Assembly: GCF_007992455.1 (NCBI RefSeq) | Contig: NZ_BKAH01000001.1 | Location: forward strand, 1 to 64,000 | Origin: Microbacterium saccharophilum | GTDB taxonomy: Bacteria; Actinomycetota; Actinomycetes; Actinomycetales; Microbacteriaceae | Direction of reading: 5' to 3' | Length of the DNA stretch: 64,000 nucleotides | Shown: positions 55,165 to 64,000 of the stretch, piece by piece | How positions within the stretch are numbered: the first letter of the stretch is position 1 | Layout of the letters: every line of letters starts with the position of its first letter | The notes under the pieces: generated by a model | What the model saw: the letters and a program-made list of their open reading frames with translations, nothing else | Told to the model about the DNA's origin: nothing | Databases searched by the model: none | Program-made: the position numbers and the translations under genes

Positions 55165-56085
55165 TTAGGCGCGGGGATGCGCCAGCCGGTAGGAGGCCGT
55201 CAGCTTCTCGGCCGAGACGTGCGTATAGATCTGCGTCGTGCCCAGGCTCGCATGGCCGAGGAGCTCCTGCACGGCACGGAGGTCGGCGCCGCCGTCGATC
55301 AGGTGCGTCGCGGCCGAGTGGCGCAGCGCATGCGGACCGACTGCACCGGCGCCGACCACGGGGCCGACCGTCCGGGCGACGACGTCGTACACGGCGCGCG
55401 GTCCGATCCGTCCGCCGCGGGCGCCGAGGAAGATCGCCGAGGGACGGGCCCCGGCTCCGGGGCCCGTGCGTCGCGCGAGCAGCGCCGACCGCCCGCGCAC
55501 GAGGTAGGCGTCCAGGGCGCGTCCTGCGGGCGCCCCGAATGGGACGATCCGCTCCTTCGAGCCCTTTCCGACGACGCGCACGGTGCGGCGGTCGCGGTCG
55601 ACCGCGTCGAGGTCCAGACCGCAGAGCTCTGATACGCGCAGCGCCGCGCCGTACAGCAGCTCGAGGATCGCGGCGTCACGGAGCGCAAGGGGATCGCCCT
55701 CCTCGTCCGCCACGGTGCGGGCGTCGTCGAGCAGCGATGCCATGGCCCCCGCCGTCGCGATGTGCGGGAGGGTGCGGCCCCGCTTGGGTGCGACGAGGCG
55801 CAGGCTCGGGTCGGTCCCCCGCAGTCCGGTCTCCACAGCCCAGTCGAAGAACCCGCGGGCGGACGCCGTGCGGCGCGCGATCGTCGCGCGGGCATCGCCG
55901 CGCTTGGTCGCCGTCCACAGCCATTCACGCAGCGTCTCCAGGTCGACGTCGGCGATCTCGAGGTCACCGCAAGAGCGGGTGAGGTCGGCGAGGTCGGCGC
56001 GGTAGGCGCGGACCGTCGCGGGCGAGAGGCGGCGCACGTCGGCGAGGTGTCCCGTGTACGCGGCGACCGCGGCGGAGATGCGCAT
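55165..56085 (-). CDS. xerC: Tyrosine recombinase XerC
   Basis: 306 residues. Resolves chromosome dimers at dif with XerD. N-terminal SAM-like domain ([20 protein letters not shown]), catalytic domain with Arg150, Lys174, His252/Arg255 ([11 protein letters not shown]), His278 and nucleophile Tyr287 ([13 protein letters not shown]). Core position next to dprA and rpsB and the length argue for XerC rather than a phage integrase. Follows dprA with a 54-base gap. Confidence 0.93.
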   Translation of the reverse strand: MRISAAVAAYTGHLADVRRLSPATVRAYRADLADLTRSCGDLEIADVDLETLREWLWTATKRGDARATIARRTASARGFFDWAVETGLRGTDPSLRLVAPKRGRTLPHIATAGAMASLLDDARTVADEEGDPLALRDAAILELLYGAALRVSELCGLDLDAVDRDRRTVRVVGKGSKERIVPFGAPAGRALDAYLVRGRSALLARRTGPGAGARPSAIFLGARGGRIGPRAVYDVVARTVGPVVGAGAVGPHALRHSAATHLIDGGADLRAVQELLGHASLGTTQIYTHVSAEKLTASYRLAHPRA

Positions 56086-56139
56086 GCGTCCAGCATGCCC
56101 CGCCCGCCCGGCGCGCGAACGGCGACCCTCCGGCGCCGG

Positions 56140-57330
56140 TCAGCACCGCCGCCACCCGTCGACGCCGCGCGATGCGCGGCCTTCGAGCTCGAGGAGCCCG
56201 AGGAGCGCGGCGGCGTCACCGGCGGAGAGGCCCGCGCGCCGCGCGACCTCCTCCGCGGAGCGGGCGACGCGCACGCCCAGCGCGTCGACGACCCGCGTCC
56301 GGTCGTCGGTGCGTCCCCCGTCGTCCGCTGACATCGTCACGGGCAGCCCGAGGAGCTCCCGTACGTCGTCGGCGGCGGTGATGCACTGCGCGTCGGCCTC
56401 CCGCAGCAGCCGGTGACATCCCGCGGACGCCGCGCTCGTGATCGGACCCGGCACCGCTCCCAGCGGTCGCCCGAGGGACGCCGCGTGGTGCGCGGTGTTG
56501 AGCGAGCCGCTGCGCCATCCCGCCTCCACGACGACGGTCGCCTGTGCCGCGGCGGCGATGAGGCGGTTGCGCGCGAGGAAGCGCCATTTGGTCGGCGTCG
56601 ACCCGCAGGGCACCTCGGATGCCACGACGCCCGTCCGGGCGATGCGGTCGAGCAGGTCGCTGTGGCCGGCGGGATACGGGCGGTCGACGCCGCCGGCGAG
56701 GAGCGCCACCGTCAGCCCGTCGACGCGGAGGGCGGCGCGATGCGCGGAGCCGTCGACCCCGTACGCGGCGCCGGACACGATCGTCGTCCCCGTCGCGCCC
56801 AGCTCTGCGGCGAGCTCCATCGCGACGTGCTCGCCGTACGCCGTCGCCGCCCGCGCCCCGACGAGCGCGACGGCGGATCCCGGGGTCAGCGGGCGCTCCG
56901 GCGCACCGAGGGTCCACAGCGCGACGGGCGCGTGCGGTCCCAGGTCGTCGAAGCCCGCGGGCCACTGCGGATCGGCGGGCGTCAGCAGGACGGCTCCGGC
57001 GCGCCGTGCGGCGGCGAAGGTCTCGCCCACGCCCTCGACGCGGGGATGCCAGCGCTCCCTCGCCTTCTTCAGGCTGGCGGGCTCGACGCCGGCTTCCGCG
57101 GCCTCCGCCTCGCGCCCGTCCGTCAGCACTGCGATGGCGAGCGCCTCGGCGGCGCCCCACCGGTCGCGCAACGCGCCGCCGGTGCCGTCGCCCGGCTCGG
57201 CGAGCGCCGACCAGATGCCCCGCGCGAACCGGTCCCGCGCGGCGTCCTCGTCCTCCCCGGCCCCGCGTGCACCGGGGCTCCCCCGCAGCGCCGCACGCGC
57301 CGCGGCGCTGGACAGATCGGTACCCGTCAT
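56140..57330 (-). CDS. dprA: DNA-processing protein DprA
   Basis: 396 residues. Loads RecA on incoming single-stranded DNA in natural transformation. Rossmann-like core: AVALVGARAATAYGEHVA, VSGAAYGVDGSAHRAAL, LAGGVDRPYPAGH, FLARNRLIAAAAQATVVVEAG and SLGRPLGAVPGP. The C-terminal winged helix is present (RVARSAEEVARRAGLSAGDAAALLGLLELEG). Start ATG at 57330 overlaps the comM stop. The long N-terminal part (about 60 residues) is specific to this group. Confidence 0.93.
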   Translation of the reverse strand: MTGTDLSSAAARAALRGSPGARGAGEDEDAARDRFARGIWSALAEPGDGTGGALRDRWGAAEALAIAVLTDGREAEAAEAGVEPASLKKARERWHPRVEGVGETFAAARRAGAVLLTPADPQWPAGFDDLGPHAPVALWTLGAPERPLTPGSAVALVGARAATAYGEHVAMELAAELGATGTTIVSGAAYGVDGSAHRAALRVDGLTVALLAGGVDRPYPAGHSDLLDRIARTGVVASEVPCGSTPTKWRFLARNRLIAAAAQATVVVEAGWRSGSLNTAHHAASLGRPLGAVPGPITSAASAGCHRLLREADAQCITAADDVRELLGLPVTMSADDGGRTDDRTRVVDALGVRVARSAEEVARRAGLSAGDAAALLGLLELEGRASRGVDGWRRC

Positions 57331-58862
57331 GCGTGCGTCCCTCTCTTCAGGTACAGCGCTCGGCCGATGTCCGGCACCTCGAGCCGGCCGCGCCCCGCGA
57401 GGTCCGCCACCGACCACGCCACGCGCAGCACGCGGTCGAACCCGCGCAGCGTGAGCGACCCGCGGTGCAGCGCGGCATCCAGCGGGCGACGGATGAGCGG
57501 CTCCGGCGCGAGCGGTCCCGATCGCAGCCACGCCCCGGACACCTCGGCGTTCGTCCGCCACGGGGTCTCACGGAGCCGGTGGGCGGCGCGGGAGCGCGCC
57601 TCCGCGACGCGTGCCCGCGCCGAGGCGGTCGTCTCCGTGCCGCCGCCCGCCCCGGTGATCTGCGCGAGGGACACCCGCTGCATGGCCAGCTCGATGTCGA
57701 TGCGGTCAAGCAGCGGACCGGACAGCCGCGAGAGGTAGCGCCGGATCGCCATCGGCGGGCAGACGCAGGTCCCACCCGGCACCCCGTACACGCCGCACGG
57801 GCACGGGTTCGTCGCGAGGACGAGCTGGAACCGAGCGGGGAACGCGGCGCGGAAGCCCGCACGGTGGATCTCGATCCGGCCGGACTCGAGGGGCTGACGC
57901 AGGGCGTCCAGGGCGTGACCGCTGTACTCCCCCGCCTCGTCCAGGAAGAGGACCCCGCCGCTGGCGCGGGCGATCGCGCCGGGGCGGACGACGCGGCTCC
58001 CGCCGCCCACGAGCGCGGCGACGCTCGCGCTGTGGTGCGGGGCTTCGAACGGGGGCGTGCGCGGGAGCCCCCCCGTGACCGGAAGCCCCGCGAGCGAGCG
58101 GATCGAGGCCACCTGCAGCGCGGCGGTGTCGTCGAGATCGGGAAGGATGCCGGGGAGCCGCCGCGCCAGCATCGTCTTGCCGGCGCCGGGCGGCCCACTC
58201 ATCAGGAGGTGGTGTCCGCCCGCCGCGGCGACGACGAGCGCATCCACGGCGTCGCGCTGCCCGACCACCTCGGCGAGCTCGGGCGGTTCCGTCTCCGCCT
58301 CCGGTGCGGCGGCGGCGGACGGGACGGGCTCCTCCTCCACCTCCGCGACGTCGAGGCCGTGCCAGCGCGCGACGTCGCGGAGGCTCACGGCGCCGAACAC
58401 CTCGACGCCGTCGACCAGCTCCGCCTCGGAGCGGCAGGCATGCGGGACGACGACACGGCGGAAGCCCGCCCGCGCGGCGGCCAGGACGGCCGGCAGGATG
58501 CCGGGCACCGGCCGGAGACGCCCGTCGAGGCCCAGCTCGCCCAGGTGCACCGCGCCGGCGAGCGAGTCCCGGTCCATCGGGTGCTCGGTCGCGAGCGCCG
58601 CGAGGGCGATCGCGAGATCGAGCCCCGTGCCCTGCTTCGGCAGGCTCGCCGGCGAGAGGTTCACGGTCAGCCGGCGCCGCGGCAGGGCGAGGTCGCTGTT
58701 CGCGCACGCGTTGTGCACCCGCTGATGCGCTTCGGAGATCGCCTTGTCGGCCAGCCCGATGATCGCGAACCCCGGGGTCTGGTTCGACAGGTCGGCTTCG
58801 ACCTCGACGACGTCGCCGACGAGCCCGGTGAGCGCCACCGACCACGTCCGCCCGAGGCTCAC
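57327..58862 (-). CDS. comM: YifB family Mg-chelatase-like AAA ATPase (ComM)
   Basis: 511 residues. N-terminal Lon-like fold (GLVGDVVEVEADLSNQTPGFAIIGLADKAISEAHQRV), AAA domain with Walker A GPPGAGKTML and Walker B GVLFLDEAGE, then the zinc-like NPCPCGVYG...CVCPP motif and a C-terminal helical domain. In transformable bacteria ComM helicase extends recombination branches. GTG start at 58862 overlaps the yraN stop. The alternative upstream frame lies within yraN. Confidence 0.93.
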   Translation of the reverse strand: MSLGRTWSVALTGLVGDVVEVEADLSNQTPGFAIIGLADKAISEAHQRVHNACANSDLALPRRRLTVNLSPASLPKQGTGLDLAIALAALATEHPMDRDSLAGAVHLGELGLDGRLRPVPGILPAVLAAARAGFRRVVVPHACRSEAELVDGVEVFGAVSLRDVARWHGLDVAEVEEEPVPSAAAAPEAETEPPELAEVVGQRDAVDALVVAAAGGHHLLMSGPPGAGKTMLARRLPGILPDLDDTAALQVASIRSLAGLPVTGGLPRTPPFEAPHHSASVAALVGGGSRVVRPGAIARASGGVLFLDEAGEYSGHALDALRQPLESGRIEIHRAGFRAAFPARFQLVLATNPCPCGVYGVPGGTCVCPPMAIRRYLSRLSGPLLDRIDIELAMQRVSLAQITGAGGGTETTASARARVAEARSRAAHRLRETPWRTNAEVSGAWLRSGPLAPEPLIRRPLDAALHRGSLTLRGFDRVLRVAWSVADLAGRGRLEVPDIGRALYLKRGTHA

Positions 58863-59221
58863 GCGAGGTCCTCGATGTGCTCGAGGACAGCGGTGGCGGG
58901 ATCCTCTCCCGTGATGGCGATGACGTCCAGGCGCAGCCGCCTGCCCCGCGCGGCAGCCGGATGCGCGGCGATCCACGCGCAGGAGAGCCGCCACAGCCGC
59001 GCGCGCTTGCGCGCGTCGACGGCCTCGAAGGGATGCCCGAACCACTCCGTCCGCCGCGTCTTGACCTCGACGACGACGAGGTCCTCCCGCGACGCCGCGA
59101 CGATGTCGATCTCGCCCGCGGGGCAGCGCCAGTTGCGGTCGAGGATCTGGTACCCGCCGCCCCGCAGGTACGACGCCGCACGGTCCTCACCGGCTCGGCC
59201 CCGCTCGTCCTTCAATGCCAT
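58859..59221 (-). CDS. YraN family endonuclease-like protein
   Basis: 120 residues, restriction-nuclease-like fold. GRAGEDRAASYLRGGGYQILDRNWRCPAGEIDIVA, then DLVVVEVKTRR: the Glu, Asp and EVK active-site pattern is intact. Role unknown, perhaps processing of incoming or damaged DNA given the conserved neighbourhood with comM and dprA. Confidence 0.92.
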   Translation of the reverse strand: MALKDERGRAGEDRAASYLRGGGYQILDRNWRCPAGEIDIVAASREDLVVVEVKTRRTEWFGHPFEAVDARKRARLWRLSCAWIAAHPAAARGRRLRLDVIAITGEDPATAVLEHIEDLA

Positions 59222-59317
59222 GACGGCATCGTCCCGAGCGCGTCACCTCGTCAGGGCGTGCGGTCCCGGATCCGTGCAGGGGGCCGATGCGGCGGCATCC
59301 TGTGCAGGAGGCGATGC

Positions 59318-59638
59318 TCAGTCGAGCGAGAGCTCCTCAGGGAGCTGGAAGTCGCGGCGCTGCAGCTCCTCGACGTTGACGTCCTTGAACGTCAGCACGC
59401 GCACGGACTTCACGAACCGGTCGGCGCGGTAGATGTCCCACACCCACACGTCCTGCATCGAGATCTCGAAGTAGAAGTCGTGCTCGGTGTCCCGGCGGAC
59501 GACGTTGACCTCGTTGGCGAGGTAGAACCGCCGTTCGGTCTCGATAACGTACTGGAACTGCGACACGACATCCCGGTACTCCTTGTAGAGCGCCAGTTCG
59601 AGTTCGCGGTCATAGTCCTCGAATACTTCGTCGTCCAT
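59318..59638 (-). CDS. DUF2469 family protein
   Basis: 106 residues, acidic, helical start MDDEVFEDYDRELELALYKEYRDVV, then FYLANEVNVVRRDTEHDFYFEISMQDVWVWDIYRADRFVKSVRVLTFKDVNVEEL. Actinobacteria-specific and found almost always between rnhB and yraN; function unknown. TAGGAT nine bases before the ATG may be its -10, or GGAAGAA may serve as a ribosome site. No membrane segment. The 96-base gap after it shows no clear element. Confidence 0.92.
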   Translation of the reverse strand: MDDEVFEDYDRELELALYKEYRDVVSQFQYVIETERRFYLANEVNVVRRDTEHDFYFEISMQDVWVWDIYRADRFVKSVRVLTFKDVNVEELQRRDFQLPEELSLD

Positions 59639-59709
59639 GGTTCTTCCATCCTAGGGTCGCGGGAGGGCAAGGTCACCGCCCGGTCGCGGCGCCGGCATCG
59701 CCGGGCGGG

Positions 59710-60369
59710 TCAGAAGAGCGTGGGGGCGTCGGCGATCGCCCAGGATGCGCGATGGTGGTCGCTCAGCCCGTGCGAGCGGATCGCCTCGCGGTGCTCGAGA
59801 CTCGCGTAGCCCTTGTTGCGCGCCCACTGGTAGACGGGCACCTCGTCGTGCAGCCGGGTCATGAGGGCATCGCGCGCGACCTTCGCGATGACGGATGCGG
59901 CTGCCGCCGACGCGCAGTCGCGGTCGGCCTTGATGATCGGGGTGACGCGCAGCCCGGCACCGCCCGCCGGGGTGATGTAGTCGTGGTTGCCGTCGAGGAT
60001 GACGATGGCGTCCTCCGGGACGATGCCGTGGGCGCGCAGGTCGGCGATCGCGCGGAGCGCGGCGAGCCCCAGGGCGCGGATGATGCCGACGCTGTCGATC
60101 TCGGCGGCGCTCGCCCACCCGACCGAGGAGGCGTTCACCCAGCCGGCGGCCCGGTCCGCGACGGCGGCGCGGTGGTGCTCTGCGACGAGCTTCGAGTCGC
60201 GGAGGCCCTCGGGGATCCGGCGGCGGGCGCCCGCGGCGTCCACGACGGCGGCACCGACGGCGACGGGCCCGGCGAGGGCCCCGCGCCCGACCTCGTCGCA
60301 GGCGACGACGACGGCGTGCTCCTTGAGCAGGCGCCGCTCGACGGTGAGCTTCGGGGTCGCGACGGTCAT
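59710..60369 (-). CDS. rnhB: Ribonuclease HII
   Basis: 219 residues. Removes RNA or single ribonucleotides from DNA. VVACDEVGRGALAGPV holds Asp25 and Glu26; LDGNHDYITP and KADRDCASAAAASVIAKV supply the other acids. ATGA overlap with the lepB stop shows coupling. Confidence 0.95.
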   Translation of the reverse strand: MTVATPKLTVERRLLKEHAVVVACDEVGRGALAGPVAVGAAVVDAAGARRRIPEGLRDSKLVAEHHRAAVADRAAGWVNASSVGWASAAEIDSVGIIRALGLAALRAIADLRAHGIVPEDAIVILDGNHDYITPAGGAGLRVTPIIKADRDCASAAAASVIAKVARDALMTRLHDEVPVYQWARNKGYASLEHREAIRSHGLSDHHRASWAIADAPTLF

Positions 60370-61121
60370 GGCGTCCCGGGGTCCGGGATGCCGGCGAAGA
60401 CATCGTGATGCGCGTCGATGAACCCGAACCGCGAGAGCGGCCAGGTCAGCAGGAACGCGCGCCCCACGACGTTGTCGACCGGCACGAAGCCGCGCGAGGG
60501 CTGATCGACGTTGTAGCGCGAGTCGCGGGAGTGGTCGCGGTTGTCACCGAGCACCCACAGCGAGCCGTCCGGCACCGTGACGTCGAACGGGACGTCCTCC
60601 GGAGCGCTCTGACCCTCCGCGAGGTTGAGGTACGCCGACTCGTCGACGGGGACGCCGTTGATCTCGATCTGCCCGAGGACGTTGCAGCACACCACATGGT
60701 CGCCGGCGACGCCGACGATCCGCTTGATGAGGTGGTCCTTGCTGTCCGGTGCGGAGATCCCGACGAGGGCGAGCACCCAGTCGACGGCCTCGACGGCGAA
60801 GGAGCGGTCGGGGGCGGGCGTCTGCGGCAGCCAGCCGCCCGGGTCGCGGAAGACGACGACGTCGCCGCGGTCGTAGCCGCCGAACCGCGGAGTGAGCTCG
60901 TCCACCAGGATCCGGTCGTCGATCTGCAGCGTCTGCTCCATGGAGCTGGACGGGATGAAGAACGAGCGGACGAGGAAGGTCTTGACGAGGAAGGACACGA
61001 CGACGGCGATCAGCACGATCACGAGGACGTCGCGGACGAGCAGCCAGAACCGGTGCCTCCGGCGCGGGGATGCGGGTTCGCCCGCGGCATCAGCGGCCGG
61101 GGCCGTCGTCTCCGAAGTCAT
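60366..61121 (-). CDS. lepB: Signal peptidase I
   Basis: 251 residues. One N-terminal TM helix (about 28-49), then the catalytic serine Ser60 in FIPSSSMEQTL and Lys133 in LIKRIVGVAGD; GDNRDHSRDSR is the conserved box E. Cleaves signal peptides outside the membrane. ATG at 61121 with GAAGGACGG upstream. A terminator separates it from rplS. Confidence 0.95.
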   Translation of the reverse strand: MTSETTAPAADAAGEPASPRRRHRFWLLVRDVLVIVLIAVVVSFLVKTFLVRSFFIPSSSMEQTLQIDDRILVDELTPRFGGYDRGDVVVFRDPGGWLPQTPAPDRSFAVEAVDWVLALVGISAPDSKDHLIKRIVGVAGDHVVCCNVLGQIEINGVPVDESAYLNLAEGQSAPEDVPFDVTVPDGSLWVLGDNRDHSRDSRYNVDQPSRGFVPVDNVVGRAFLLTWPLSRFGFIDAHHDVFAGIPDPGTP

Positions 61122-61226
61122 TCCCGTCCTTCACACGCACACACATCCGCCGGTCGCCCCGCGACCGCCCTACCAGGGTCCCACATCCGCGCCGCCGCGC
61201 GTGCCGCCGCGCGCACCTCGGACAGC

Positions 61227-61265
61227 GTGATGCCCCGGGACCGACGAACGGTCCCGGGGCATCAC
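61227..61265 (-). terminator. 17-bp perfect hairpin after rplS
   Basis: GTGATGCCCCGGGACCG pairs perfectly across an ACGAA loop, 20 bases after the rplS stop. It is the longest stem in the window. No T-run. Confidence 0.8.
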
Positions 61266-61285
61266 GACGTGAATCGCGCCGCGTC

Positions 61286-61633
61286 TCAGCGGTCGCGCTT
61301 CTCCTTGATCTTGGCCTTCTTGCCGCGGAGGTTGCGGAGGTAGTACAGCTTCGCGCGACGCACGTCACCGCGGGTGACGACCTCGATGTGGTCGATGACC
61401 GGGCTGTGCACCGGGAAGGTGCGCTCCACGCCGACCTGGAAGCTGATCTTGCGGACGGTGAAGGTCTCGCGCACGCCGTCGCCGGAGCGGCCGATGACGA
61501 CGCCCTGGAAGATCTGGACGCGCGAGCGGTTGCCTTCCGTGATGTTGACGTGGACCTTCACGTTGTCGCCCGGCGCGAACACCGGGATGTCGTTGCGCAG
61601 GGATGCTGCGTCGACGGAGTCGAGGATCTGCAT
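61286..61633 (-). CDS. rplS: 50S ribosomal protein L19
   Basis: 115 residues. [57 protein letters not shown] and [26 protein letters not shown] are canonical. The ATG at 61633 has AGGAAG upstream. Monocistronic between a strong hairpin and a structured leader. Confidence 0.97.
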   Translation of the reverse strand: MQILDSVDAASLRNDIPVFAPGDNVKVHVNITEGNRSRVQIFQGVVIGRSGDGVRETFTVRKISFQVGVERTFPVHSPVIDHIEVVTRGDVRRAKLYYLRNLRGKKAKIKEKRDR

Positions 61634-61694
61634 GATCGTCACTTCCTGCGACCGCCACAGGTCGATCGCGAGAGTTGAGGGAAAAGGATGGAGT

Positions 61695-61789
61695 GTGCCC
61701 CTGGCAGCCGAGACGGCGCCGTGCTCCCCTGAGGCAGAGCCTGTCCAGGGCACAAAGATTCATTCTGCCATGGATGACGGTGCGCTCAA
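61695..61789 (-). promoter_or_regulatory. rplS promoter and structured leader
   Basis: TTGAGC (61784-61789) and CAGAAT (61762-61767) with a 16-base spacer form a plausible sigma-70-type promoter. Downstream, GTGCCCCTGG (61695-61704) pairs with CCAGGGCAC (61745-61753), leaving one bulge. This may be an L19-type autoregulatory leader; sequence alone cannot show that. Confidence 0.5.
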
Positions 61790-61796
61790 AACCGGT

Positions 61797-62294
61797 TCAG
61801 GCGTCGCCGGTGCTCCGCTTCTCGGTCACGACGATCACCTCGTGCGGTTCCCGCGGGGTCTGGGACGGCGCGGGCGGCGGGATGTACCGGGCGCCGTCCG
61901 TCGCGCGCTGCAGCACGGCGCCCGGCTTCGCCTCGCGGAACAGCTGCCACAGCATGAGCCAGACGAGGCCGATGAAGACGACGATCGCGGCGGTCAGCAA
62001 AGGCCAGAAGGCGGCCGGGGAGAAGAATCCGACCGCGATCGTGAGGAGGTGCCAGAGCCCGAAGCCGGCGACATCCCACCACGACAGGGTGCGGGTGTGC
62101 CGGACCGTGCCGCGCGCGCGGGCGAGGAGCGTCAGCAGCACCTGGCCGACGAGCACGGAGGGGATGGCAATGACGATGACCCAGAGCAGCGCCCAGCCGC
62201 TCGCGCTGAACGCGATCCAGCCGATCAGCAGCCACAGCGGCAGGATCAGCGCCGCCGGCAGGAGCCATTGGTAGAACGCACGTCTCAGCCACAT
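61797..62294 (-). CDS. Membrane protein of unknown function
   Basis: 165 residues. Four hydrophobic segments: about 8-30, 33-58, 77-98 and 100-116, then a hydrophilic C-terminal tail with Pro/Glu and RYIPPPAPSQTPREP. No catalytic motif seen. ATG at 62294 with TAGCAT seven bases before it. Divergent from map, about 50 bases away. Confidence 0.8.
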   Translation of the reverse strand: MWLRRAFYQWLLPAALILPLWLLIGWIAFSASGWALLWVIVIAIPSVLVGQVLLTLLARARGTVRHTRTLSWWDVAGFGLWHLLTIAVGFFSPAAFWPLLTAAIVVFIGLVWLMLWQLFREAKPGAVLQRATDGARYIPPPAPSQTPREPHEVIVVTEKRSTGDA

Positions 62295-62301
62295 GCCTTC
62301 G

Positions 62302-62307
62302 ATGCTA
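62302..62307 (-). promoter_or_regulatory. -10 element of the membrane-protein gene (leaderless)
   Basis: TAGCAT on the minus strand, seven bases before the ATG at 62294. Confidence 0.45.
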
Positions 62308-62346
62308 CGCCGGTCCGTCAGAATGGTCTCTGAGGAAAGGATCAGG

Positions 62347-63129
62347 ATGATCGAGTTGCGCACGCCTGCCGAGATCGAGGCGATGCGGCCCGCGGGCCGT
62401 TTCGTGGCGGAGGTCCTCGCGACCCTTCGCGATGAGACCACGGTCGGCACGAACCTGCTGGCGATCGACCGGTGCGCGCACGACCTCATCCGCCGCGCGG
62501 GTGCCGAGTCCTGCTACATCGACTACCACCCGTCCTTCGGCGCGAGTCCCTTCGGCAAGGTCATCTGCACGTCCATCAACGACGCCGTGCTGCACGGCCT
62601 CCCCCACGACTACGCGCTCCGGGACGGCGATCTCGTCTCCCTGGACTTCGCGGTGTCCGTCGACGGGTGGGTCGCCGACTCCGCCGTCTCGTTCGTCGTG
62701 GGGACACCCCGCGACGAGGACCTCGCCATCATCGACACCGCGGAGCGGGCCCTGGCGGCCGCGATCGACGCGGCGGTCGTCGGGCACCGCATCGGCGACA
62801 TCTCGCATGCGATCGCCGGCGTCGCGCGCGCGGACGGCTACGCCATCAACACCGACTTCGGTGGGCACGGCGTCGGCCGGGAGATGCACGGCGACCCGCA
62901 CGTGGCCAACGACGGCAAGCCGGGCCGCGGCTACCCGCTGCGCGCGGGCCTCGTGCTGGCGCTCGAGCCGTGGTTTCTGCAGACGACGGACGAGCTCGTC
63001 ACCGACCCGGACGGCTGGACGCTGCGCAGCGTCGACGGCTCCCGCGGCGCGCACGCCGAGCACACCGTCGCGATCACCGATGCGGGACCGATCGTCCTGA
63101 CCGACCGCTCATTCCTCGGCGTCGACTGA
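62347..63129 (+). CDS. map: Type I methionine aminopeptidase
   Basis: 260 residues. Removes initiator methionine. Metal ligands are visible in order: [24 protein letters not shown] (two Asp), [15 protein letters not shown] (His), LALEPWF (Glu), and the last Glu in [12 protein letters not shown] at 62347 with GAGGAAAGGA upstream. A second map gene elsewhere is likely. Its stop overlaps the converging trmD stop by 21 bases. Confidence 0.95.
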   Translation: MIELRTPAEIEAMRPAGRFVAEVLATLRDETTVGTNLLAIDRCAHDLIRRAGAESCYIDYHPSFGASPFGKVICTSINDAVLHGLPHDYALRDGDLVSLDFAVSVDGWVADSAVSFVVGTPRDEDLAIIDTAERALAAAIDAAVVGHRIGDISHAIAGVARADGYAINTDFGGHGVGREMHGDPHVANDGKPGRGYPLRAGLVLALEPWFLQTTDELVTDPDGWTLRSVDGSRGAHAEHTVAITDAGPIVLTDRSFLGVD

Positions 63130-63816
63130 CTCCGGCAGGAGGTCGGGCCGTCGCTCGCGGGTGCGCTGCACCTGCTGGTCGTGGCGCCATTGCGCGACGC
63201 GGCCGTGGTGGCCGCTGAGGAGCACGTCCGGCACGTCCCGGCCGCGCCAGGAGGCGGGCTTGGTGTAGGACGGGTACTCCAGCAGGCCGTCCTCGTGGGA
63301 CTCCTCCACGAGACTCTCCGGGTTGCCCACGACACCGGGGATGAGCCGGCCGACCGCCTCGATCATGGCCATCGCGGCCACCTCGCCGCCGTTGAGCACG
63401 TAGTCGCCGAGGCTGACCAGGCGCACCTCGCCGAGCGTCGCGGCGTACGCGAAGACGCGCTCGTCGATGCCCTCGTAGCGACCGCAGCCGAAGACGAGGT
63501 GGGGCACCGCGGCGAGCTCGCGGGCCGTGGCCTGCGTGAACTGCTCGCCGGCGGGCGAGGGGAAGATGAACACGGGGCGGGCGGCGGAGTCCGCGGCGAT
63601 CGCGTCGAGCGCCTCGCCCCAGGGCTCCGGCTTCATGACCATGCCGGCGCCGCCGCCGTACGGGGTGTCGTCGACGCTGCGGTGACGGTCGTGCGCGTGG
63701 TCGCGGAGATCGTGCACGCGGACGTCGAGGATGCCGCTGCCGCGGGCCTTGCCGAGGAGGGAGACCTCGAGGACGTCGAAGAACGCCGGGAAGATCGTGA
63801 CGACGTCGATGCGCAC
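63109..63816 (-). CDS. trmD: tRNA (guanosine(37)-N1)-methyltransferase
   Basis: 235 residues. SPOUT methyltransferase that methylates G37 of CCN/CGG/CUN-reading tRNAs to prevent frameshifting. [55 protein letters not shown] and [20 protein letters not shown] (trefoil-knot SAM site) are canonical. One base separates it from the rimM stop. Confidence 0.96.
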   Translation of the reverse strand: MRIDVVTIFPAFFDVLEVSLLGKARGSGILDVRVHDLRDHAHDRHRSVDDTPYGGGAGMVMKPEPWGEALDAIAADSAARPVFIFPSPAGEQFTQATARELAAVPHLVFGCGRYEGIDERVFAYAATLGEVRLVSLGDYVLNGGEVAAMAMIEAVGRLIPGVVGNPESLVEESHEDGLLEYPSYTKPASWRGRDVPDVLLSGHHGRVAQWRHDQQVQRTRERRPDLLPESVDAEE

Positions 63817-63817
63817 G

Positions 63818-64000
63818 TCAGTCCTCGTCGGCCGGTTCCTCGGCGGGGGCGGTGTCCTCGTCGTCCGGCAGCTCTTCGAAGAGACCGGCAGGCGGCGTGA
63901 CGGTCACGCGACCGGCGGCGAGGTCGACCTCGGGCACGATCGCCTTCACGAAGGGCACGAGGATCTCGCCGTCGCGGCCGGTGGGCGCGACGATGAGCAT
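63818..64000 (-). CDS. rimM: Ribosome maturation factor RimM, C-terminal part (gene continues past the right edge)
   Basis: The last 60 residues are in the window: [40 protein letters not shown], the end of the PRC-barrel domain that binds S19, then an acidic tail ([16 protein letters not shown]). The first Met here is internal; the true start lies beyond base 64000. Position directly upstream of trmD is the standard order. Confidence 0.88.
   Translation of the reverse strand: MLIVAPTGRDGEILVPFVKAIVPEVDLAAGRVTVTPPAGLFEELPDDEDTAPAEEPADED

Noticed and set aside
55165..56085. Tyrosine recombinase as the integrase of a mobile element
   Set aside because: Length, motifs and position in the conserved dprA-rpsB block fit chromosomal XerC; the flanking tRNA-free region shows no attachment repeats.

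Overview
The window is a 64 kb stretch of very GC-rich chromosome. Sequence resemblance to known families, gene order and promoter style all point to an actinobacterium, most likely Microbacteriaceae and close to Microbacterium (an inference from recall of families, not a database search). Almost all of it is core chromosome. I see no insertion sequence, integrase-bearing island, prophage, rRNA operon, origin or CRISPR array.

Layout. 1-6.6 kb: a frameshifted, edge-truncated DUF222/13E12 HNH-nuclease gene behind a LexA-type box, a gamma-carbonic anhydrase pair, dps, then a minus-strand group (amidohydrolase, PaiB-like flavoprotein, Nei-type glycosylase, rpiB). 6.6-14.6 kb (plus strand): ArsR regulator-SulP transporter, then pepN-mscS-glbO-FAD dehydrogenase, mostly translationally coupled. 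14.6-20.2 kb: two thioesterases, ettA, a lipoprotein, ssb, msrA. 20.2-25.8 kb: a 78-residue protein behind a second LexA-like box, a divergent MocR/YczE pair, tRNA-Arg, orn, tRNA-His, a zincin-clpS-DUF2017 operon and a P-loop kinase/GerW pair. 25.8-37.2 kb (mostly minus): dinB, gatCAB, ligA, mnmA and a cysteine desulfurase, with a fatty acyl-CoA ligase on the plus strand and a shortened DUF4262 gene. 37.2-43.6 kb: glgX-glgE-glgB. 43.6-50 kb: thioredoxin/TPR protein, a large fused membrane/lipoprotein-like protein, AI-2E transporter, hydrolase, lytic transglycosylase-like protein. 50-64 kb: the classical actinobacterial block rimM-trmD-rplS-lepB-rnhB-DUF2469-yraN-comM-dprA-xerC-rpsB-tsf-pyrH-frr-cdsA on the minus strand, interrupted by plus-strand map and an M23 peptidase.

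How the genes work together. Translation and its quality control dominate: ribosomal proteins S2 and L19, EF-Ts, RRF, TrmD, RimM, MnmA with its sulfur donor, GatCAB, EttA, Map, ClpS, and tRNA-Arg/His. DNA maintenance is the second theme: LigA, DinB, XerC, DprA, ComM, RnhB, SSB, Nei. GlgE, GlgB and GlgX together elongate, branch and debranch alpha-glucan, but no maltose-1-phosphate source (TreS/Pep2 or GlgM) is in the window.

Regulation. The clearest non-gene signal is a promoter format. A TANNNT hexamer stands 6-7 nt before the start codon at about fifteen genes, which is the mark of leaderless transcription; it also settles several start codons. Two LexA-like boxes, a MocR-type palindrome and several perfect GC hairpins complete the regulatory picture.
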